Assembly (NCBI GenBank): GCA_031255425.1
Contig: JAIRSN010000208.1
Location: 1 to 6,709, forward strand
Direction: 5' to 3'
DNA length: 6,709 nt
Origin: Dysgonamonadaceae bacterium
GTDB taxonomy: Bacteria; Bacteroidota; Bacteroidia; Bacteroidales; Azobacteroidaceae
Notes under the pieces: generated by a model
Databases searched by the model: none
What the model saw: only the letters and a program-made list of their open reading frames with translations
Told to the model about the DNA's origin: nothing
Part shown: piece after piece, positions 1-5,225 of the stretch
How positions within the stretch are numbered: position 1 is the stretch's first letter
Layout: each line of letters begins with the position of its first letter
Program-made: the position numbers and the translations under genes

Positions 1-41
1 CGGAACAGGCATCGACCGCTTTTGTTTTATAATGAGGTTTT

Positions 42-120
42 GGGGACTGCATCCCTCGCCGGATACCGATACCCAAGGCGTTGCCGTTGGGCTGGGTTAT
101 TCGACCCTTTCAGGGTCGGA
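42..120. repeat. Three-hairpin extragenic palindromic unit
   Basis: Three short hairpins follow each other. The first is GGGA/TCCC at 43-46 and 52-55 with a 5-nt loop, extended by a G-T pair. The second is CCCAA..CG/CGTTGGG at 72-91 with a TTGC loop and a 2-nt bulge. The third is a perfect 7-bp stem CGACCCT/AGGGTCG at 102-108 and 112-118 with loop TTC, extendable outward by a T-G and a T-A pair to 100-120. The compact series resembles dispersed REP-like elements that I recall from Bacteroidota spacers; that resemblance is from memory. A role as the terminator of a gene left of the window is possible, but no T-run follows. Confidence 0.5.
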
Positions 121-140
121 GGGAGGTGAGTGCATGCTAT

Positions 141-239
141 CGGGGCTGACTAAAAAGTCTCAAAAGGCAAATTTCACCCCACTCACAGAGCCTGTAGATA
201 GGATATTTTGGGGAAATACCGACTTTTTAGTCAGCCCCG
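141..239. repeat. MITE-like element with 19-bp terminal inverted repeats
   Basis: The arms at 141-159 (CGGGGCTGACTAAAAAGTC) and 221-239 are perfect reverse complements over 19 bp and enclose 61 bp. The interior holds a second, imperfect nested match (ATTTCACCCCA near 171-181 against TTTTGGGGAAAT near 206-217). Total length of 99 bp, lack of coding capacity and GGGGCTG...CAGCCCC ends fit a miniature inverted-repeat transposable element. Similar GGGGCTGnCT ends occur on some DDE-transposase insertion sequences, a comparison made from memory. No clear target-site duplication is visible (left flank GCATGCTAT, right flank TTACTCAT), so mobility is unproven. An alternative is a long regulatory or terminator stem. 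Confidence 0.5.
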
Positions 240-250
240 TTACTCATATT

Positions 251-319
251 CAACCCTGCGGGTTGTGCAGCCGCCCTCCGGACTCCACAACCGCCCCTCC
301 GGCCTAGGCTTCGAGGCGG
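251..319. repeat. GC-rich patch with competing hairpins
   Basis: A perfect hairpin CAACCC-TGC-GGGTTG lies at 251-265. Its right arm overlaps GGTTGTG (261-267), which can pair instead with CACAACC (286-292), so the two stems are mutually exclusive. The stretch also contains a near-perfect direct repeat, CCGCCCTCCGG at 271-281 and CCGCCCCTCCGG at 291-302. A further imperfect stem joins CCGCCCCTC (291-299) to GAGGCGG (313-319). No gene starts close downstream, so a role as attenuator is not supported. Confidence 0.4.
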
Positions 320-337
320 GAATAACCGCTCGATGCA

Positions 338-396
338 GCCGGCGTTAAAAACGGATTACTGTTTGAGCGAAGCGAGTTGTAATCCGTTTAGCCGGC
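338..396. repeat. Strong inverted repeat (stem-loop)
   Basis: AAACGGATTAC (349-359) and GTAATCCGTTT (379-389) form a perfect 11-bp stem around a 19-nt loop, TGTTTGAGCGAAGCGAGTT. It is flanked on both sides by the self-complementary hexamer GCCGGC (338-343 and 391-396), which extends the pairing with an asymmetric internal loop. No T-run follows directly, so it is not a standard intrinsic terminator. It looks like a dispersed extragenic palindrome. Confidence 0.55.
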
Positions 397-440
397 AAAT
401 CGAAGCGGTCCGCCAAGAAGCCAAGCCTTGATTTTTTTTG

Positions 441-561
441 GTTCTTTTTTGGCGCCGCAGGCGCTTTTATAATTTTAAAGGAGTACGGTGTATTTGCTTG
501 GCTACGTATAGGGACACTGCCTCCCAAAAATACAAAAGCGGCTGCGCCGCCAAAAAAGAAC
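441..561. repeat. 121-bp inverted repeat with a mini-hairpin at each end
   Basis: GTTCTTTTTTGGCG (441-454) and CGCCAAAAAAGAAC (548-561) are a perfect 14-bp inverted repeat. Just inside or overlapping each arm is a small hairpin: GCGCC-GCA-GGCGC at 452-464 and GCGGC-TGC-GCCGC at 538-550. Between them lie AT-rich sequence and GGGACACTGCCTCCC (511-525), itself a weak 4-bp stem. The GGTTCTTTTTTGGCG type of sequence is, to my recollection, a frequent intergenic repeat in Bacteroidales. It may work as a bidirectional transcription terminator because each arm carries a homopolymer run, but that is inference. Confidence 0.5.
522..551 (+). repeat. 30-bp dispersed repeat, left copy
   Basis: This segment (TCCCAAAAATACAAAAGCGG followed by CTGCGCCGCC) matches the reverse complement of 6356-6385 at 26 of 30 positions. 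The two copies therefore bracket the five-gene operon in opposite orientation. Both have GGGACACTG sequence next to or near the TCCC/GGGA edge. Part of the match is A-run low complexity, but the shared GGCTGCGCCGC core is not. It lies inside the larger inverted repeat at 441-561. Confidence 0.45.
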
Positions 562-591
562 AATCAGGTGAGCCGAAGGCGCAGCCTGATT
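562..591. repeat. Small stem-loop
   Basis: AATCAGG (562-568) pairs perfectly with CCTGATT (585-591), and an inner GCC-GAA-GGC (572-580) can stack as a short second stem. It directly abuts the right arm of the preceding 121-bp inverted repeat and may be part of the same repeat family. No T-run follows it, so a terminator call is not supported. Confidence 0.45.
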
Positions 592-617
592 TGCAAAGAT
601 GCCGCCGCTAAAATATA

Positions 618-639
618 AAAATAGCTGTACTGCTATTTT
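618..639. promoter_or_regulatory. AT-rich hairpin ahead of the operon promoter
   Basis: AAAATAGC (618-625) and GCTATTTT (632-639) form a perfect 8-bp stem with a TGTACT loop. It sits 13 bp upstream of the proposed -7 box and so overlaps where the -33 element should lie. It could be a dyad bound by a regulator, or the terminator of upstream transcription: it is flanked by A/T runs on both sides, and on the minus strand it is followed by T-rich sequence. The sequence alone does not separate these options. Confidence 0.35.
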
Positions 640-651
640 AAAAATAAAATG

Positions 652-659
652 TACCTTTG
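652..659 (+). promoter_or_regulatory. Bacteroidota-type -7 promoter box (TACCTTTG)
   Basis: TACCTTTG matches the Bacteroides -7 consensus TAnnTTTG exactly. The expected -33 TTTG about 19-21 bp upstream is not well matched (ACTG near 629-632), so the promoter may be weak or need an activator. Transcription would start near 665-668, downstream of the ATG at 649. That gives a leader of about 25 nt before the ATG pair at 691/694 and supports that later start for the first gene. Confidence 0.5.
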
Positions 660-690
660 GCTCTTGAAAAATACAAGAAACATCTTAAAA

Positions 691-2214
691 ATGATGCGAT
701 CACATTTGAAAAGCCGTTCGGTAATAATCATAGGAGGAGGAATCGGGGGATTGTTCTGCGGCGCTATTTTGAGTAAGGAAGGCTATTCCGTTAAGGTTTT
801 CGAACAACATTACAAAGTGGGAGGCGGACTTCACCAGTTCAAACGGGAAGGCGTCGCTTTCGAAACCGGGATGCATATCGTTGCCGCGTTCCAGGCGGGC
901 GGCGTGCTGAACCGGATCTGTTCCTACCTGGGGATTATGGACAAGCTGACGATTCTTCCGGAGGACGACGACTGCTTCGAAGTGTTTCACGTAGCCTGCG
1001 ACCGGAAAAAATACCGGATTCCCCGCGGCGCCGACCGCTTTGTCGAGTCGCTGGGCAGGGAGTTCCCCGGAGAAAAGGAGAACATCGCCCGCTACATAAA
1101 GGCGGTCTATGCCATCTGCGACAAAGTAAAACTCTATAACCTCGAAAAACCGGACGATACCTACCCGAACTATTCCGAATCGTTCGCGGGAAGTGTCGGC
1201 GATTTCATCAACTCCTTTACGGAAAACGAGCAGTTGCGCGCGGTTCTGGCGTTCGGCAACCCGCTTTACGCCGGCGAACGCTACAAAACACCCGCCTACA
1301 TCCATGCCCTGATCAGCAAGTTGTACCTGGAAGGCGCCAGCCGTTTTGCCGGCGGAAGCCAGCAGTTGGCAGATGCCCTGGCGGAAGTTATTACGCAGGA
1401 AGGCGGCGCCGTCTATGCCGGGGAAGGCGTCACGGCGATCGACATCGAAGACCGGACAATCACCGGCGTGCGGACCGCCGGAGGCGAAACGCACCGGGCA
1501 GACCATTACATTTCGGCTATCCACCCGTCGTCGCTCTTCGAACTGACCGGCGCCTCGAAAATCCAGCGCTCCTACCGGCAACGGATTGATTCGATTCCGA
1601 GTACCTACTCCGCATTCACGCTCTATATAATTTTCCGGCGGGATACGTTTCCGTTTTTCAACCATACTTATTATTACGTGGAAAATTACGACGACGTATG
1701 GCAGCAAAATCAATATACGCCCGGCACCTGGCCCAAAGGGCTGATGTTTCTCACGCCGCCGGAGAAAGAACAGGGGCGGTTTGCCGGGAAAATGATTGTC
1801 AACGGCATCATGAACTTCGAAACGGTCAGGCAATGGGAACACACCACTTCCGGTAAGCGCGGCGCCGGCTACGAAGCGTTCAAACACCGCTGCGAACAGC
1901 AGGTCATAGGCAAGCTGGAAGAAATCTACCCCGACATCCGCTCCTGCATCCGGAGCGTGTACAGCGCCAGCCCGCTCACCATCCGCGATTATTACAAACA
2001 AAAAGAAGGCGCGCTGTATGGCGTAAAAAAAGACTGCACCAATATGGCGCTTTCGCATATCCCCGTCCGGACAAAAGTGAAAAACCTTTTGCTGACCGGA
2101 CAAAACATCAACCTGCACGGCATATTGGGCGTTCCGCTGACCGCGATCACCACCTGCGCCGAACTGACCGGGTTGGAATACCTGTTGAACAAGATAAATA
2201 ACACACCCAAATGA
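691..2214 (+). CDS. FAD/NAD(P)-dependent oxidoreductase, phytoene desaturase / retinol saturase-like
   Basis: A 507-residue flavoprotein of the CrtI / carotenoid isomerase / all-trans-retinol 13,14-reductase superfamily. Members desaturate, saturate or isomerise long conjugated or acyl chains with FAD. Visible features: an N-terminal dinucleotide-binding fold VIIIGGGIGGLFCG (residues 11-24) with acidic E38 ending the second strand; the family-typical GGGLHQF plus FETGMH stretch (44-62); a FAGGSQQLADAL segment mid-protein; and a C-terminal FAD-contact region LLLTGQNINLHG...GVPLTA (about 466-485). No signal peptide is seen; CrtI-like enzymes are usually cytosolic or peripheral to the membrane. 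I start it at ATG 691 (694 is equally possible) rather than the in-frame ATG at 649, because the glycine-rich fold then begins close to the N terminus and the TAnnTTTG box at 652-659 would lie inside the longer version. It is the first gene of the operon and overlaps the next by ATGA. Carotenoid synthesis is unlikely to be its job because no phytoene synthase is nearby; a lipid or polyene substrate is more likely. Confidence 0.85.
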   Translation: MMRSHLKSRSVIIIGGGIGGLFCGAILSKEGYSVKVFEQHYKVGGGLHQFKREGVAFETGMHIVAAFQAGGVLNRICSYLGIMDKLTILPEDDDCFEVFHVACDRKKYRIPRGADRFVESLGREFPGEKENIARYIKAVYAICDKVKLYNLEKPDDTYPNYSESFAGSVGDFINSFTENEQLRAVLAFGNPLYAGERYKTPAYIHALISKLYLEGASRFAGGSQQLADALAEVITQEGGAVYAGEGVTAIDIEDRTITGVRTAGGETHRADHYISAIHPSSLFELTGASKIQRSYRQRIDSIPSTYSAFTLYIIFRRDTFPFFNHTYYYVENYDDVWQQNQYTPGTWPKGLMFLTPPEKEQGRFAGKMIVNGIMNFETVRQWEHTTSGKRGAGYEAFKHRCEQQVIGKLEEIYPDIRSCIRSVYSASPLTIRDYYKQKEGALYGVKKDCTNMALSHIPVRTKVKNLLLTGQNINLHGILGVPLTAITTCAELTGLEYLLNKINNTPK

Positions 2215-3509
2215 TTTATTTAAAATTGATTTATCCCCGTTGGGAAAAGTTGAAAGGGCAGACGACGTTTAATCTTCCGCCCCACGGCCCGGTTGTTTTC
2301 GCATCGACCCTGCCCGGATACGTAGAAGTATCTTTCACCGATGAAAATGTAGAAACGATTGATTTCGAAGAGAACTGCGACCTGGTAGCCATCTCCATGA
2401 TGCTGAGTACGCAGGTCAAGCGAGGCTGGGAGATTGCCGCCGAATTCCGGAAAAGAGGAAAGCAGGTGATTTTCGGGGGAATCTCGACGATGCTGCACGC
2501 CGAAGAAACCGTCGACCATGCCGACGCCGTGTTTCTGGGCGAATCGGAAGGGCGCATGGAAGAAGTGCTGGCAGACTGGCGCAACGGCACCCTGAAAAAG
2601 GTCTACAACTACATGACCCAACAACCGCCGATCGAATCGGTCGGCCCGGCGCGCAGGGATTTGTACAAACGGGAACTCTACAACCACAAGGGCGTGCAGA
2701 TGGTCGACCTGTTCCATGCCTCCCGCGGCTGCCGTTTCAGTTGCTACCCCTGCGCCGTCACCTACCTGGGCGGGCGGGCGTTCCGGCCGCGTCCGGTCGA
2801 CAAGGTGGTGGAAGAAATGGCGACCATCGACAACAACCGCCTCTTTATCGTCGACAATTCGCTGGCGCAAAACAAAGAATGGGAGAAAACGCTGTTCCGC
2901 GAACTGATTCCTTTCAAAAAGAAATGGATCAGCCACACCATCGAAGACGATCCGGAGATTCTCGACCTGGCAAAGCAGGCGGGCGCGTGGTATGTTTACC
3001 AAGCCATTTACGACACCTCCGACTACATCAAACAACGGGTGAAACGCTACCACGACAACGGTATCGGCGTGGAAGGCACCATCCTGCTGGGGCTCGACAA
3101 TCAAACGGAAGACGACATCAAACGCCTGATCGACTTCCTGCTGGAGATCGACCTGGACCTGGCGGAGTTTACGGTGATGACGCCCTTCCCGCACACCAAA
3201 GGCTACGACGACCTGCTCCGGCAAGGGCGTATCTTCGATTTCGACTGGAACCATTACAATGCCGGGCAGGTGGTTTTCCAGCCGAAACATTTCAGCGCCG
3301 ACCGCTTGCAGCAGCTTTACGATTATGCGTGGGAATCGTTCTACCGCGAAGAGTCGCAGGAGTCGCGGATGTTCCGCCTTTTCTGCAACGTAGCCCTCCG
3401 GGAAATGAACGAGGGAACCTACCGCCCCCGCAACCGCGAGCTCGCCCATAAATCGTTCGGAAAAGACATTCGCAGAAAACAAACGGATTTTAATTTTAAT
3501 GGAAAATAA
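2211..3509 (+). CDS. Cobalamin-binding radical SAM protein, probably in lipid biosynthesis
   Basis: A 432-residue class B-type radical SAM enzyme. The N-terminal third (about 1-140) has the B12-binding Rossmann-like layout: a hydrophobic strand at DLVAISMM (57-64), VIFGG (86-90), and DAVFLGESEG (105-114) before the linker. The canonical DxHxxG cobalamin motif is absent, as in many B12-radical SAM proteins. The [4Fe-4S] cluster motif is SRGCRFSCYPC, with cysteines at 174, 178 and 181 (CxxxCxxC). The rest fits a radical SAM barrel, including EGTILLGLDNQTEDD and the PFPHTKGYDDL region, with a helical C-terminal tail rich in Arg/Glu. Relatives methylate unactivated carbons or build C-C bonds and are named in hopanoid and ladderane-type lipid pathways. 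The gene starts inside the stop of the flavoenzyme gene and ends one base into the next start (TAATG), so it is translationally coupled on both sides. The reaction and substrate cannot be read from sequence; family membership is secure. Confidence 0.88.
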   Translation: MIYLKLIYPRWEKLKGQTTFNLPPHGPVVFASTLPGYVEVSFTDENVETIDFEENCDLVAISMMLSTQVKRGWEIAAEFRKRGKQVIFGGISTMLHAEETVDHADAVFLGESEGRMEEVLADWRNGTLKKVYNYMTQQPPIESVGPARRDLYKRELYNHKGVQMVDLFHASRGCRFSCYPCAVTYLGGRAFRPRPVDKVVEEMATIDNNRLFIVDNSLAQNKEWEKTLFRELIPFKKKWISHTIEDDPEILDLAKQAGAWYVYQAIYDTSDYIKQRVKRYHDNGIGVEGTILLGLDNQTEDDIKRLIDFLLEIDLDLAEFTVMTPFPHTKGYDDLLRQGRIFDFDWNHYNAGQVVFQPKHFSADRLQQLYDYAWESFYREESQESRMFRLFCNVALREMNEGTYRPRNRELAHKSFGKDIRRKQTDFNFNGK

Positions 3510-3874
3510 TGGAAGTACCTGAAAAATATTACGATGAAATTTTTGAGTTCAAAGGACAATGGGACGTCCCCTCCAAATGCGGGTTGAGAATCCGGAAGCA
3601 GGCGGGGAAAACGCTTGTGCTGGTAACCGAACTCTACCAGGATAACCCCGGAACATCCGTCACGTATGCCGGGCGCTCGTTGGCAGACCAGGTCTGCGAA
3701 GCGAAAGGATTGAATCCCGCGGAGATTATTTACATCGAATGTAATCCCGGCACGCAATCCAAGCTCTCGTTTTACGAGGAAGAATACTTTCAAGTCACCT
3801 TCAACGGGGCGGCGCCGGCGGTCTACCGTCCGTTGCGCAAGGAGGAAATAGCGGAATGGTTCGATGCCCAATAA
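3509..3874 (+). CDS. Small conserved-looking protein of unknown function
   Basis: A 121-residue soluble-looking protein with no signal peptide or membrane segment. I do not recognise its family. It appears alpha/beta: a strand-rich start (GLRIRK, KTLVLVTELY at 35-43), a helix at SLADQVCEAKG (57-67), strands at EIIYIECNPG (72-81) and FQVTFNG (94-100), and a closing helix EEIAEWF. The tetrapeptide NPGT occurs twice, at 46-49 and 79-82, each after a strand, and cysteines sit at 24, 63 and 78. Its start overlaps the radical SAM stop by one base and a 28-nt gap separates it from the ligase gene, so it is very likely co-transcribed. Codon use and composition match its neighbours, which supports a real gene. 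Possible roles include an accessory or chaperone subunit of the radical SAM enzyme, or a small enzyme of the pathway; neither can be shown here. Confidence 0.8.
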   Translation: MEVPEKYYDEIFEFKGQWDVPSKCGLRIRKQAGKTLVLVTELYQDNPGTSVTYAGRSLADQVCEAKGLNPAEIIYIECNPGTQSKLSFYEEEYFQVTFNGAAPAVYRPLRKEEIAEWFDAQ

Positions 3875-3902
3875 CATTCCCCGAACGAATCACAGATAAC
3901 CC

Positions 3903-5225
3903 ATGAAAACACACCCCATGCAAGGCACTGCGATAGAATACCTGCCGAAAGCGGAAATCAAGCGGTTTCAGGAAGAGAAGATGCGGGAAGCGCTGCACTA
4001 TTTGCAGGCGCGTTCGCCCTTCTACCGGCGGATGTTCCGGAAGGAAGGCATAGCCATTTCCGGCATCCGTTGCCTCGAAGACCTGCGCCGGATTCCCTTT
4101 ACGGAGAAAAAAGATTTACAAGTCTATAACGACGACTTCCTTTGCGTTCCGCGCGAGCAGGTGATCGACTACATCACCACTTCGGGAACGCTGGGCGATC
4201 CGGTCACCTTCGCCATGACAGACAAGGATTTGAACCGCCTGGCATACAACGAAAAACTGTCCTTCCTCTGTGCCGGCGTCCGGCGGGGCGACATTGTCCA
4301 GTTGATGACCACGATCGACAAGCGCTTTATGGCGGGACTCGCCTATTTCCTCGGGCTGCGCGAACTCGGTTCGGGCGTTGTGCGGGTGGGAAACGGGATT
4401 CCGGAACTCCAGTGGGATACAATCCAACGCATCCGCCCGAATACGATTATGTGCGTGCCTTCGTTTATCCTGCACATTATTAAGTATGCGGAAGAACAGG
4501 GCATTGACTACCGCAATTCCTCCGTAAAGAAAGTCGTTTGCATCGGCGAAAGCCTCCGGGAGCAAGACTTTTCCTTCAACCTGCTCGGACAGCGGATCAG
4601 GGAGAAATGGGACGTCGCGCTTTATTCCACCTATGCCTCAACGGAAATGGCGACCACTTTCGCCGAGTGTGAGCAGGGTTGCGGCGGGCACCATCACCCG
4701 GAACTGATTATCTGCGAGCTGGTAGACGAAAACGGCTTGCCGGTGCCGGAAGGCGAAGTCGGCGAGTTGGTCGTCACCCCCCTGGGCGTGGAAGGCATGC
4801 CGCTGCTGCGTTTCAAGACGGGCGACCTGGTGAGCATCCACAGCGGCGCGTGCCGTTGCGGGCGGACGTCGATGCGCGTCAGCCCGGTGGTCGGGCGCAC
4901 CAACCACCTGATTAAGTTCAAGGGGACGACGCTCTATCCGCCCGCCCTGTTCGATGTCCTCGACAACACGCCCTACGTCGAAAACTATGTGGTAGAAGTG
5001 GATTACAACGACAACGGAACCGACCATATCCACGTCCGGGCGGGCATGCGTCCGCTTTCCGCCGGCGACAAGGTGAAAGATCTGAAAGACCGCTTCCGCG
5101 CCAAAATCCGCGTAGCGCCCGAAATAACGATTTGCCCGGTCGAACAGATCCGGAAAATCAACTTTCCGGACATCAGCCGCAAGCCGGTGAAGTTTATTGA
5201 TAACCGTAAAAAAGAAGTAACATGA
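3903..5225 (+). CDS. AMP-dependent CoA ligase, phenylacetate-CoA ligase family
   Basis: A 440-residue ANL-superfamily adenylating enzyme, the usual length for phenylacetate-CoA ligases (about 430-440). These enzymes activate a carboxylate with ATP and form a thioester. Motifs in order: the phosphate loop TTSGTLGDP (92-100, Leu in place of the second Thr of the usual TSGTTG), YASTE (244-248) corresponding to the A5 motif, RFKTGD (303-308) as the A7 ATP-ribose contact, GRTNHLIKFKG (331-341) at the hinge, and a C-terminal SRKPVKFIDNR with K427 in the position of the catalytic lysine. Cys256, Cys260, His263-265, Cys317 and Cys319 resemble the structural zinc site known in this family. The start at 3903 is preferred; an in-frame ATG at 3918 is also possible and would lose only five residues. 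The stop overlaps the acyltransferase start by ATGA. The acid it activates is unknown: aryl acids are typical, but in this operon a fatty or polyene acid is as plausible. Confidence 0.87.
   Translation: MKTHPMQGTAIEYLPKAEIKRFQEEKMREALHYLQARSPFYRRMFRKEGIAISGIRCLEDLRRIPFTEKKDLQVYNDDFLCVPREQVIDYITTSGTLGDPVTFAMTDKDLNRLAYNEKLSFLCAGVRRGDIVQLMTTIDKRFMAGLAYFLGLRELGSGVVRVGNGIPELQWDTIQRIRPNTIMCVPSFILHIIKYAEEQGIDYRNSSVKKVVCIGESLREQDFSFNLLGQRIREKWDVALYSTYASTEMATTFAECEQGCGGHHHPELIICELVDENGLPVPEGEVGELVVTPLGVEGMPLLRFKTGDLVSIHSGACRCGRTSMRVSPVVGRTNHLIKFKGTTLYPPALFDVLDNTPYVENYVVEVDYNDNGTDHIHVRAGMRPLSAGDKVKDLKDRFRAKIRVAPEITICPVEQIRKINFPDISRKPVKFIDNRKKEVT

Larger units (their letters stand above)
1..648. other. 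Gene-poor, repeat-rich intergenic region
   Basis: I see no convincing protein or RNA gene in this stretch. Reading frames exist on both strands (for example 32-307 plus and 345-563 minus), but they simply run across inverted repeats and low-complexity Pro/Ser or Gly/Phe/Ala sequence and match no family I recognise. The stretch is instead a chain of at least seven hairpins or inverted repeats, listed separately. Such repeat accumulations are typical of long intergenic spacers in Bacteroidales genomes. A plus-strand frame ends in TAA at 30-32 and could be the last residues of an upstream gene, but nine codons are too few to judge. Confidence 0.7.

Noticed and set aside
1..32. C-terminal end of an upstream gene stopping at TAA 30-32
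   Set aside because: Only nine codons are visible, which is too little to support a coding call.
141..239. Target-site duplication flanking the MITE-like element
   Set aside because: Bases adjoining the two ends (GCATGCTAT and TTACTCAT) show no matching direct repeat of usable length.
32..307. 91-codon plus-strand frame in the left spacer
   Set aside because: It runs straight through the three-hairpin unit and the MITE-like inverted repeat and has no recognisable domain; repeat sequence explains it better than a gene.
345..563. 72-codon minus-strand frame
   Set aside because: Its composition (Phe/Gly/Ala runs, Lys/Pro stretches) comes from the A/T runs and GC-rich hairpins of the inverted repeats; no start signal or family resemblance.
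700..2118. Long minus-strand frame opposite the flavoenzyme gene (and similar ones at 2220-3482 and 5471-6388)
   Set aside because: Shadow frames opposite GC-rich coding sequence; the plus-strand proteins carry clear family motifs and overlap each other as an operon, while the shadows carry none.
691..2214. Carotenoid (phytoene) desaturase as a specific call
   Set aside because: The superfamily fits, but no phytoene synthase, cyclase or other carotenoid gene is nearby, and retinol-saturase-like members act on many substrates.
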